54,209 nt of DNA, from contig JAPYNO010000065.1 in NCBI GenBank assembly GCA_028283025.1, forward strand, positions 1 through 54,209, in the 5' to 3' direction. The stretch comes from Pseudomonadales bacterium. Lineage in GTDB: Bacteria > Pseudomonadota > Gammaproteobacteria > Pseudomonadales > Azotimanducaceae. Below the pieces are notes generated by a model. That model saw only the letters and a program-made list of their open reading frames with translations. It was not told the origin of the DNA and made no database searches. Both the position numbers and the translations under genes were made by a program. Positions 25,293 to 33,466 of the stretch are shown piece by piece (position 1 is the first letter of the stretch; each line of letters begins with the position of its first letter).

Positions 25293-26200
25293 GAGAGCTT
25301 CTCCAAGACGAATCCTGACCTCGGGAAGTGTATGGCAATGTCGCCGAGTGATTTAGTGCGACGCAGCAGGACGATTTCGTTCTCGCACAATTGTGCGAGC
25401 TCGCCTTCGACCGGGCACTTGCCGATATATTCAGGCGTGACACGTAGCGTCTCGCCGAGCTCCAAGTTCGAACCACTGAGCGCATTGCTTTCGCCGATAT
25501 CCGGGTCTGACGCTCGGGCGATCGCCAATGCATCGGCACTGCTCATTTCGCTGCGCGTGCTTGGCGGCATGTCCGCCATGCGTTGTTGCCAAGCTGCCAG
25601 CTTCTTGAGGGGCTTGATCAGATCGCTAAACTCAGGCAGCAAGAACAAGGTCGAGACCGATGTGTGTACGGCAAGGTCGGCGGCTGTGAGATCAGTTCCA
25701 AGCAAAAAGGGACCGCCACATGACAACTGGCGCTCGATTGCGTGCAGCGCGGCGCTGAGCTGTCCGAGGCAGCTGGGCGTCATGGCCCTCGCTGTCTCGG
25801 CATCGAGTGCCGTCGGCATGATCTTGTTTCGATCAGCCAGAAAGTCATCATCGATGTAGCCGCCAACACCAATCAAGATGACGATACTGGGTAGGAACAG
25901 ACTATTACCCCACTGCTCAAGGGCGGCGATGGTCGCACGATGGCTGACTGGATAGAGCGCTGGCGTTGGTGCCAGCCGTTCCAATCGAGCCGCTATGTGA
26001 TGGCTGTCACAGTGGATATTGGCACCCAACTGCAGGACGGGCGTCATTCGGTAGCCGCCGGTGAGCGCCGTCAAATCGGGCTTCGGCATGATCTGCGGAA
26101 TGATCACTGAATGCCAAGCAAGCCCTTTGATTCCGAGCAGCTTGCGGATTTTGCCTGCGTAGGGCGAAGGGTAGTAGTGGTGAAGGATGATATCAGTCAT
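25289..26200 (-). CDS. Glutathione S-transferase-like protein
   Basis: A 303-residue protein with a thioredoxin-like N-terminal domain (ILHHYYPSPYAGKIRKLLG) and a helical C-terminal domain (LTAADLAVHTSVSTLF), extended by about 70 residues containing a second small beta part. I use the ATG at 26200 (MTDIILHH). It probably conjugates or isomerises a substrate with glutathione, and it is coupled to the Zn-alcohol dehydrogenase, as in glutathione-dependent pathways. No Ser or Cys assignment is attempted beyond the SPYAGK helix start. Confidence 0.78.
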   Translation of the reverse strand: MTDIILHHYYPSPYAGKIRKLLGIKGLAWHSVIIPQIMPKPDLTALTGGYRMTPVLQLGANIHCDSHHIAARLERLAPTPALYPVSHRATIAALEQWGNSLFLPSIVILIGVGGYIDDDFLADRNKIMPTALDAETARAMTPSCLGQLSAALHAIERQLSCGGPFLLGTDLTAADLAVHTSVSTLFLLPEFSDLIKPLKKLAAWQQRMADMPPSTRSEMSSADALAIARASDPDIGESNALSGSNLELGETLRVTPEYIGKCPVEGELAQLCENEIVLLRRTKSLGDIAIHFPRSGFVLEKLS

Positions 26201-26338
26201 ACTCCGCAAATATCCCACATCATCGCCCGGACGCGCACTCGTGTATGCACTTTACGGGCAACGAAATGCAGAATTGAAGTGTGTAAGTCCTAGAGTCGGT
26301 CATAGTATTGGGTACGGAATTGCAACGGGACTGAAGAG

Positions 26339-27127
26339 ATGCTACTGAAAGACAAGGTCGCCATCATCACTGGTTGCAACAGTGAGATTGGCATGGGGTG
26401 GGCCGCCGCCATCAAGTGCGCCGAGCAGGGTGCCGATGTCGTGGTCTGTGACTACAGGACTGATCAGCTCGATCAGCTTACGGCGCGAATTGACGCGCTT
26501 GGACACCGGGCGATTTGGCTGCGGGCTGACATTAGCGATCAGGCACAAGTTGAGCGAGTCGTTGACAAAGCGATTGAAACCTTCGGGCACATTGATGTGC
26601 TCATCAACAATGCTGGCATCGCGTCGGACAACGGGCCGTTTCTTGAATGCAGCGAGGAGATGCTTGATCGCAACATTGCCGTCAATTTCAAAGGTGCGTG
26701 GTATTTCTGCCAAGCGGTCATCCCGCACATGAGAAAGCAGGGCGGGGGTGCCATCGTCAACAACGCTTCCCTCAATGCCACTCGGCCAGTTGCCGGCTGG
26801 GCGCCCTATACGACTTCCAAGATGGCGTTGATCGGCATGAGCAAGTCCATCGCCTATGAATTTGGTGTCGATAACATCCGCAGCAACTGCATTGCACCGG
26901 GTCCCATTCGTACTGAGCTTGGACTCGGCGGCTCGCGCAGGGTTGCCGAAGAGCTGGACATACCGTTCGATGAGGCGGTGAAGCTCGCTGAGCATGCGAA
27001 TGTGCTCGGTCGCTGGGGGAGTCCCGGCGAAGCCGCCGATCTCATGGTATATCTTGCGAGCGACATGGCGAGCTTTGTCACCGGCTCGACGATCGATGTC
27101 GGTGGCGGATTTGTTGCCGGGCTATGA
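26339..27127 (+). CDS. Short-chain dehydrogenase/reductase
   Basis: A 262-residue classical SDR. The cofactor loop is TGCNSEIGMGWA (with Asn-Ser instead of the more usual SSG), and NNAG, the catalytic Ser in NNASLNA and Tyr-x3-Lys in YTTSK are all present. The C-terminus GSTIDVGGGFVAGL is typical. It oxidises or reduces a secondary alcohol or ketone. Divergent from the GST gene (138 bases between starts); followed by the epimerase-like gene. Confidence 0.9.
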   Translation: MLLKDKVAIITGCNSEIGMGWAAAIKCAEQGADVVVCDYRTDQLDQLTARIDALGHRAIWLRADISDQAQVERVVDKAIETFGHIDVLINNAGIASDNGPFLECSEEMLDRNIAVNFKGAWYFCQAVIPHMRKQGGGAIVNNASLNATRPVAGWAPYTTSKMALIGMSKSIAYEFGVDNIRSNCIAPGPIRTELGLGGSRRVAEELDIPFDEAVKLAEHANVLGRWGSPGEAADLMVYLASDMASFVTGSTIDVGGGFVAGL

Positions 27128-27207
27128 CTTTTGCATAGACATGACGAGTTTCGCAATGCGCAAGTCGTAGGGTGTGACGCAGATGAATGTGGACGGAGGT
27201 GTCCTCA

Positions 27208-28176
27208 ATGGACAAGCTGCAAGGTAAGCGCATTTTGCTCACAGGCGCATCGGGCAAGGTTGGCATCCCCATGAGCGAACGTCTTGTGCGAGACGATAAC
27301 GAGGTGTGGGGCATCGCCCGATTCACTGATCCGGCGAGGAGGCAGCGCTTGGACGACATGGGGGTTCACACTCGTGCGGTGGACCTATTGGAGCCGGATT
27401 TTTCGCAACTGCCCGACAACTTTGATCATGTGATTCACCTCGGAGGCGATGTCTGCCAAGGTGATGAGACAGGCATCTTCATGCCGAACGGCAAGAGCTT
27501 CATGCTCGCAAATCAGGTCAATGGCATCGGCACCGGCAAGCTGATGTCGCGGTTTCGCAATGCCGAATCCTGCTTGGTTGTCAGCACCACTGGCGTGTTC
27601 AAGCAACGAGATGCGGATAAGTACGATCAGCCCGAAGTCGAAGATGGCCTCTTGGGGCCGTTTCATGACGATGCGCCGCAGTACAGCGCTTCGAAGAACG
27701 CACAGGAAGTCATCGCGCGCTTTTGCGCCGAGGAATTTGGACTGCCGACGATGATCGCACGCCTCGGCTGCCAAGTCAGCAGCATCGAAAACGGACTTGT
27801 CGCGGGGTATATCGGCGCGATCAATGCAGGCATGCCGTTCCCAGGCTTTCATACCGACAGGCCGTGCGTCTACCAGTACATCCATGATGACGACATCTAT
27901 GATCATGTGCCCGGCCTGCTCTCGATCGCTTCCACGAAACCAGAAACTCTCAATTGGACGGGTGCCGAAGTGGTCGATATCCGAGATGTCGCCAACCATA
28001 TCGGGAAGCGCATCGGTCGTGACAATATTGAGTTCGTAGCGGATCCGTGGGGTTTGATGTGCACTATTTCCGATACATCAAAGCTGATTGAGCTTGTAGG
28101 GCCTTGCAAGCTCGATTGGAAAGAATCAATGGACCGGGTGGTGGACGAGCTGATGCCGGAATGTCCACGAATCTAG
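27208..28176 (+). CDS. NAD-dependent epimerase/dehydratase-like protein (extended SDR)
   Basis: A 322-residue extended SDR with ILLTGASGKVGIPMSERL at the N-terminus and the catalytic YSASK near residue 156. I take the ATG at 27208 because GGAGGTG lies 6 bases upstream; an upstream in-frame ATG at 27187 would overlap this SD. Members act on nucleotide sugars or, in catabolic clusters, on other hydroxyacyl substrates. It runs directly into the next gene: the SD of that gene overlaps its TAG stop. Confidence 0.85.
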   Translation: MDKLQGKRILLTGASGKVGIPMSERLVRDDNEVWGIARFTDPARRQRLDDMGVHTRAVDLLEPDFSQLPDNFDHVIHLGGDVCQGDETGIFMPNGKSFMLANQVNGIGTGKLMSRFRNAESCLVVSTTGVFKQRDADKYDQPEVEDGLLGPFHDDAPQYSASKNAQEVIARFCAEEFGLPTMIARLGCQVSSIENGLVAGYIGAINAGMPFPGFHTDRPCVYQYIHDDDIYDHVPGLLSIASTKPETLNWTGAEVVDIRDVANHIGKRIGRDNIEFVADPWGLMCTISDTSKLIELVGPCKLDWKESMDRVVDELMPECPRI

Positions 28177-28182
28177 GAGGGG
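28175..28182 (+). promoter_or_regulatory. Strong Shine-Dalgarno that points to an ATC start
   Basis: AGGAGGGG overlaps the TAG stop of the epimerase-like gene. The only codon at normal spacing (5 bases after GGAGG) in the right frame is ATC at 28186-28188, and no ATG, GTG or TTG lies in frame ahead of the signal-peptide-like segment. Confidence 0.6.
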
Positions 28183-28185
28183 CAC

Positions 28186-29124
28186 ATCTTTAGAACTGGC
28201 TATATTGCTTGGGCGCTACTTTTAGCGGGTAGTGTCAATGCTGGATTAAGTTCCGCGGAGACAACACTTGCTTGCGATCCCGAAGGCGATCTGCAATTTG
28301 TCTGCGGGCCTAGAAACGCAGAAGACTTAGTTCATCTGCCCAATACGCCATGGATAATCACCAGCGGCGAGGGTCTACATCTGATCAACGTTGAAGACAA
28401 GTCGTGGCAGATGGTGGACGTGACATACCCGCCAGTGGATACCGTTATTGCCGCGCCATATCAGGCTTGTCCCTCACCCCTTCAGCCAGGTGAGCGCTTC
28501 GTGCATGGGATTAACGTTCGCCTGCGCGACAGTGGCGTGCACGAGCTCTATGCAGTCAACCATGTTGGGCGCGAGTCGGTCGAAGTCTATGACCTCGACA
28601 GTAATCAGCCTGTGCCCATCCTTCGCTGGAAAGGCTGCATCCCTCTGCCTGAATCGCTGTTTGGGAATGCCGTGAGCCCGCTGCCTAACGGCGGACTTGT
28701 CATCTCGATCAGCTATGACTCAACAGACCCCAAACTGATGGAGAAAATGATGGCCGGGGAGAAGACCGGTCACGCACTTGAATGGTTCCCCGCACAGGGC
28801 TTAAGCAAAGTGCCCGGTAGCGAACTGTCGGTCAACAACGGTATCGAGACGTCAGCCGATGGCGAGTGGCTGTACATCAACAGCTCAGGACGCGGTGAGC
28901 TGACGCGCATGCCTCGCTCAGGTGTCGAGACATTCGCGGTCTGCGAACTCGATTCCGCGATTGTAGAAATTGACCCGCTCTCGATGGAGATTATCAATGT
29001 AGTCAGTCGTAGCAGAACCCCTGTTTTCGGTGCGGTGACTAGTGCGATTCGAATTGACGATACGCTGTGGCTGGGCACCTTGCGCGGAAATCGTGTTGGG
29101 TATATGACTATGGCAGATGATTGA
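28186..29124 (+). CDS. Secreted beta-propeller (SMP-30/strictosidine synthase-like) protein, ATC start
   Basis: A 312-residue reading from an ATC codon. The first 19-20 residues make a good signal peptide (basic residue, then YIAWALLLAGSVNA with an A-x-A-like cleavage site). The rest has repeated beta-sheet blades: LPNTPWIITSGEGLHLINVED, LYAVNHVGRESVEVYDLD, VNNGIETSADGEWLYINSS (the last is typical of SMP-30/gluconolactonase-like propellers). The first internal ATG (28411) would lose the signal and a full blade, so it is a poor start. Either ATC is used as a rare start codon or an ATG has mutated. Four Cys residues (CDPEGDLQFVC, ACP, GC) fit an exported protein. It ends inside the convergent P450 gene (17-base overlap). 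Confidence 0.65.
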   Translation: MFRTGYIAWALLLAGSVNAGLSSAETTLACDPEGDLQFVCGPRNAEDLVHLPNTPWIITSGEGLHLINVEDKSWQMVDVTYPPVDTVIAAPYQACPSPLQPGERFVHGINVRLRDSGVHELYAVNHVGRESVEVYDLDSNQPVPILRWKGCIPLPESLFGNAVSPLPNGGLVISISYDSTDPKLMEKMMAGEKTGHALEWFPAQGLSKVPGSELSVNNGIETSADGEWLYINSSGRGELTRMPRSGVETFAVCELDSAIVEIDPLSMEIINVVSRSRTPVFGAVTSAIRIDDTLWLGTLRGNRVGYMTMADD

Positions 29125-30292
29125 ATAATCTTAAAGGGACCTTTCGATAGCCAAACAGTGCCGAATTGATGAATGGAGTCGGCTCGTCCATCTCAATGCG
29201 TTCCACGTTTTCAACCAGTGCCTTGAGCAGTGCTTTCATTTCCATCTTCGCCAGATGTTGCCCGATGCAGGCATGCGCCCCGTGCCCAAGTGCTAGATGG
29301 TCACGAGGATTCCGGTCCGCAATAAAGGAATCTGGCGATACAAAATGTCGCTCATCCCTGTTTGCGGAGCCGTACATAATGACGACTCGCTGCCCTTTTC
29401 GTAGCACAACGTCGCCCGCGCGATAGTCCTCCACAGCCTTTCGCGTAAACCAGCGCAATGTGGCACCGTGCCGCAACGCTTCGTTGACAGCGCTTGTGAT
29501 CAATGCGGGGTCGGCCTTCATCTTCTGCCACTCCTGGGGGTTTCTCGCGAGCTCAACGAGCAGATTGTTTGTCGCCAGAATGGTTGTATCTAAGCTCGGT
29601 AGTGCCAAGCCCAGAATGACCTGTCCGGCTTCATGGAGTGTCATCACCCCTTGATCGATCGATTCATACAGCTGCGCAGCCCAGCCGCCAGCCACCAATT
29701 CTTCGGGTTTCAGATCATGAAAGAAGCGGCGTCCTTGGAACATGGTTTTCAAGTGACCAAAGTATCCCTTCTTGAGCGGCCCGACTGTTTCAAAACTGGC
29801 GACAGCCCAAGTCATGATGTTGCGTCGGCCTTGTTCCGGGATGCCGACCAGCATCGAAACAACGCTCAAAGGCAAGTAGCTCGACAACACCCCGCCTGCG
29901 TCAAACGTGCCCTTGCTGACCTGTGCGCGTACCTGTTCGGCGATCATGGTCTCAAATTTGGGTTGCAGGCTCTCGATCGCCGCGGGCATCAAAGGCGCCA
30001 TCAATTGCTTGCGGTATCGTTTGTGCTGTGCTCCATCCGAATTTGGTGCCGTCTTTTCACCAAAACGGCCGATTAGATTGGATATCAAGTTCAGGGAGAT
30101 GCCATGACCAGAGAGCAGCACATCCGATTTTCTAAGCGCGTTTTTGACGTCCTCGTAGCGCGACAACACGGGTAATTTTGGCTTCTTCAAATACACGACC
30201 GGCCCAAGATCGCGGATGGATTTGTAGTGCCCGAACGGATGTGCCAGGGCCTGATCCGTAAACAGGCTTTCCCGATAGATGGGAGCACTCAT
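29108..30292 (-). CDS. Cytochrome P450
   Basis: A 394-residue soluble bacterial P450. The haem-binding loop is ALGHGAHACIGQHLAKMEMKAL with Cys342; the usual Phe of FxxGxxxCxG is Leu. The ExxR motif is NEALRHG, and the I-helix reads LPSLDTTILA, keeping Asp-Thr-Thr but with Pro-Ser where Ala/Gly-Gly is usual. The C-helix WxxxR region is HKRYRKQLM. I use the ATG at 30292 (MSAPIYRESLF). It needs a redox partner; the ferredoxin and FprA reductase at 12.9-14.5 kb are candidates. Substrate unknown. Confidence 0.88.
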   Translation of the reverse strand: MSAPIYRESLFTDQALAHPFGHYKSIRDLGPVVYLKKPKLPVLSRYEDVKNALRKSDVLLSGHGISLNLISNLIGRFGEKTAPNSDGAQHKRYRKQLMAPLMPAAIESLQPKFETMIAEQVRAQVSKGTFDAGGVLSSYLPLSVVSMLVGIPEQGRRNIMTWAVASFETVGPLKKGYFGHLKTMFQGRRFFHDLKPEELVAGGWAAQLYESIDQGVMTLHEAGQVILGLALPSLDTTILATNNLLVELARNPQEWQKMKADPALITSAVNEALRHGATLRWFTRKAVEDYRAGDVVLRKGQRVVIMYGSANRDERHFVSPDSFIADRNPRDHLALGHGAHACIGQHLAKMEMKALLKALVENVERIEMDEPTPFINSALFGYRKVPLRLFNHLP

Positions 30293-30299
30293 GCTTGGC

Positions 30300-30512
30300 T
30301 TACCCCGCGCTCCATTCAATCAGCCTGTCCCACAATTGCTCGCGCGTCGGTTCGGCAAGGACATCTGCATCTCCGTAGCTGAGAAAGACCGGCACTGAAA
30401 TGCAGGCGGCTTGGGGTTCGAGAAAGCGCGGCGTAATAAACGCCAAGGCGCAGGGCGGGATGGTGAGGCTGCCATAGGCTGGCGCGGTGCGCCTGACGGG
30501 ATAGAGGCACCT
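30300..30512 (-). pseudogene. Alpha/beta hydrolase C-terminal remnant
   Basis: An open frame of 70 codons without a start reads FITPRFLEPQAA, then ISVPVFLSYGDADVLAEP, typical of the last third of an alpha/beta hydrolase (the Asp of the triad in GDADV). It ends at TAA immediately before the P450 ATG. A TGA closes it upstream and TonB receptor sequence begins at 30536, so only a tail survives. It occupies the gap between P450 and the receptor. Confidence 0.5.
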
Positions 30513-30535
30513 TCATTGGTAAGTACGGAACTCCC

Positions 30536-33022
30536 TCAGAAACGAAACTCCGCTTCAACCCATACCTGACGCGCGCGCTGCGTGCTGCAGAACAAGTCGG
30601 TGGCGGGCATTGCGATTGAGTTGGTCATCTGCCCGGTTACTGTACAGACATGTTCATCGTTCAGGTTTCGGCCAGAGGCGGACAGCGTCCATCGATCATC
30701 CGGCGAATGCAGCGCGAGCCCGGCGTTCAAGAGCCAGTAGGAGTCTTGTATGGAACGGGGCGAATGTTCCTGCTCGGTATAGAACTCGTCGCTGTAGGCA
30801 GCCGATACATTGAGTTCCACCCTGTATCCACTTGACAGGGCGAATTCGTATACCGCGCCGAAATTCGCCTGCACTTCTGGCGCATTGACCGGCGGTTTGC
30901 CTGCGAGGTCCTGCACGCCACGTTGGGTCGGCAGTCCAGCATCCAAGGTGACACAGCCCTCGGCTGCCGTCTGGCCGCTGTAGCACGCAAACGAGAAATC
31001 TTCAAATTCAGCATCATTCCATGCCATGCTTGCTGTGAGCGCCAACCCTTCAATCGAAGCAGGCAGGTACACGACATCGAGTTCAATGCCCTGAGTTACC
31101 AGCTCACCAGCGTTGACAATGCTCAGAGCGGCGGCCGCAGGATTGAATATGACTGACTGCAAATCGACGAATGTGTAGTTGTAGTACGCGGCATTCAATT
31201 GCAGACGGTCGTCGAGCCACTGGGTCTTGGCACCGAATTCGAAACCGTCAGCTGATTCATCGTCGTAGCTCAGGTCCACGCGCGAATCGGCCAAGTTGGT
31301 TCCGAAGGGGATGAACGTCGTGTTGTAGCCGCCGGGCTTGAAGCCGTCCTTGTAGCTTGCAAAGAAATTTAGGTGGTGCTCAGGCTGCCAAGTGAGCGTC
31401 ACCTCAGGCGAGAAATGATCGAATTCACGCTTGCCGTTTGGCTGCGGCGGTGCTGGAACGCCATCAATCACGGTCGTAAATTCTTTAGTTTCTTCAGTGT
31501 AGCGGCCGCCGACCGAGAGGTTCAGGTTCTCGCTCAAGTCCCACTCAAGCTGCGCGAATGCGGACCAAGAATCAGTATCGACTGTTCTGTATGGTCGATA
31601 GGGGGTCACCAGACCAAGGGGCGGGAAGTAGACGGGCAGCACACTTGTCAGCTCGGCGGTTTCGAAGAACACGCCAGCCATATAGTTGAGTCTGCCGTCA
31701 TTGATCGAGGTGATGCGTAGCTCTTGCGTCAGACTTTCGTGCTGCGCATCAAGCCAAGCGGCATGTAAGCCCGATCCGGCTCCGGGGTTAAACGCGGCTA
31801 TATATTCGTTGCCTGCATCAAAGAGACCTGATACAGAGGTCAGGGTGAGGCGGTCATTGATGTCGTAGTTGACTTCGAGGCTGCCTAGCATAAGGTCAGA
31901 CGTACCAGCGTTTTCCGGCGTGGCGCCGGATCCAAGAAGTGCGTCCGCCGCCGCTTGGGAGGGTTGATGATGCGGGGCCCGGCCATCCACTTGGCAGTCG
32001 TCCATCGGGCTATAGAGAACAAGATGGGCTGGGTCCATAAGGCTGCCCCCTGGAACATCGGCTATATTTCCAGACGCAACAATCAACGCCGCAGTGCCAG
32101 CATCACAGTTGGAAAGCTGCAAGTTGCCGACATTGGCGTCATTTTCTTGATCGGCGTAAGAGAGCTTGGCCCGCACATTCAGCCGATCAGAGGGATCCCA
32201 GACCAATGTGCCGCGAACAAAGTTGTATTCATCGACGGGTCCCTTGTCGTTGGTGCTGCCTGGCGCGTAGCCGACAAACGGCGGCACGAACACATCATTT
32301 GCTGAATCGACATTGCCCGAGTTATCGAAGGTCGTGCTTGGTGCTGCGGACTTGTCGAGCCAGCCTTCCATGTCTGAGTAGCGCACGACGAGACGCCCTT
32401 TGAGCGTTTCCGAGATGGGGCCTGAGACGATTGCTTGGGCATAGACCTGTTCGGCTTCGCTTTCATAGCCGGTCTTCGCACTGAACTCGAAGTCATCGCC
32501 CGGATCGTTGGAGACGAAATTGAGCAGCCCCGCCGTTGTGTTCTTGCCGAAGAACAGCGACTGCGGGCCTTTCAGCACTTCCATCTGGCGCATGTCAATC
32601 TGCCCGAAGCGAGCCACTGTAGACGAGGCCACCGGCACGTTGTCAAACACGAAAGACACAGATTGATCAGCGCTCAGGTTTGCCGGTGGCGTCTGCACGC
32701 CGCGCAAGGTCACCACTGGCCCCTGATTGGCGACGGTGCTGCCGATGGTCAATCCCGGCGTGAACTGGGACAGGTCTTCCATGCTGAGGATGTTGTAGCG
32801 ATTGATATCCTCCTCGCCGAAGATGTTGGCGACAACGGGCGCTTCCTGTAGTGTTTCGTCACGTTTCCGGGCGGTGACGACGATTTCTTCGATTCCCGCA
32901 AGGGTCGGAGAATCGCCCGTTTGCGCGAATGTTGCTGCTGGGTTCACGAACAATAGTGCGCACGCGCCGCACAAAATCAGTGCGGACTGAACCCTGTCAA
33001 TTGTGTTGTGATTGGATCGCAT
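30536..33022 (-). CDS. TonB-dependent outer-membrane receptor
   Basis: An 828-residue receptor with a signal peptide (AALILC-type hydrophobic stretch, cleavage near ATFA-Q) and a TonB box at IEEIVVTARKRDE. The plug domain has TLRGVQTPPAN and MRQMEVLKGPQSLFFGKNTTAG, followed by a 22-stranded barrel ending in VWVEAEFRF. It imports a substrate of TonB-type size, such as a sterol, glycan or chelate, through the outer membrane; the ligand is unknown. An SD (GAGGGG) precedes the ATG at 33022. The flanking catabolic genes suggest it feeds that pathway. Confidence 0.9.
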   Translation of the reverse strand: MRSNHNTIDRVQSALILCGACALLFVNPAATFAQTGDSPTLAGIEEIVVTARKRDETLQEAPVVANIFGEEDINRYNILSMEDLSQFTPGLTIGSTVANQGPVVTLRGVQTPPANLSADQSVSFVFDNVPVASSTVARFGQIDMRQMEVLKGPQSLFFGKNTTAGLLNFVSNDPGDDFEFSAKTGYESEAEQVYAQAIVSGPISETLKGRLVVRYSDMEGWLDKSAAPSTTFDNSGNVDSANDVFVPPFVGYAPGSTNDKGPVDEYNFVRGTLVWDPSDRLNVRAKLSYADQENDANVGNLQLSNCDAGTAALIVASGNIADVPGGSLMDPAHLVLYSPMDDCQVDGRAPHHQPSQAAADALLGSGATPENAGTSDLMLGSLEVNYDINDRLTLTSVSGLFDAGNEYIAAFNPGAGSGLHAAWLDAQHESLTQELRITSINDGRLNYMAGVFFETAELTSVLPVYFPPLGLVTPYRPYRTVDTDSWSAFAQLEWDLSENLNLSVGGRYTEETKEFTTVIDGVPAPPQPNGKREFDHFSPEVTLTWQPEHHLNFFASYKDGFKPGGYNTTFIPFGTNLADSRVDLSYDDESADGFEFGAKTQWLDDRLQLNAAYYNYTFVDLQSVIFNPAAAALSIVNAGELVTQGIELDVVYLPASIEGLALTASMAWNDAEFEDFSFACYSGQTAAEGCVTLDAGLPTQRGVQDLAGKPPVNAPEVQANFGAVYEFALSSGYRVELNVSAAYSDEFYTEQEHSPRSIQDSYWLLNAGLALHSPDDRWTLSASGRNLNDEHVCTVTGQMTNSIAMPATDLFCSTQRARQVWVEAEFRF

Positions 33023-33220
33023 TATCTAGCCCCTCGTTTTTCGTGGTAGTTGGACGCACTGGATGTGTATCCATGTGATATCTCGCGCACCTCACGCGCA
33101 GATATCCCAACTCACGAGCTTAATCGTCGATGTTTGCGGAATGCACCACAAGCAGGACAAACCATCAAGGGGCTCGCTTGGCGAGCATTCCGCGGCCTGC
33201 TTCGCGGATGACCGGCGCGG

Positions 33221-33466
33221 CTACATCAACTCGGTGCCCGCCTTCAGTAGCTGCAATGGAACAGGGAGCGCCTTGACGCCTGCGATGTCACCGATGCTTG
33301 GTTCTTCCCGCCAAATCTCGCCCTGTCCCTTGATATAAAAGGTCGGATGAAAGCGGCGCAGATTGCACGCAACTCCAAGGATGGACTGGTTCAGACCATA
33401 CTGCGTGATGGCGAGGGTCGCAATGTGATGTCGTTCAGTGTTCCCCTCGATCGACCACCTAAAATT
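33221..33466 (-). pseudogene. Unidentified open fragment
   Basis: A reading frame of about 80 codons without an upstream start ends at TAG (33221-33223) and includes QYGLNQSILGVACNLRRFHP and FYIKGQGEIWREEPSIGDI. The composition is protein-like rather than random, and it overlaps the end of the degraded TonB receptor by a few bases. I do not recognise the family; it looks like the C-terminal piece of a lost gene. The remainder of the gap 33023-33220 contains only small palindromes (for example GATATCT...AGATATC around 33076-33105). Confidence 0.35.

Noticed and set aside
30316-30558. An 80-codon minus-strand frame before the P450
   Set aside because: The hydrolase-like reading is in another frame (30300-30512); this one is Arg- and Pro-rich shadow sequence.
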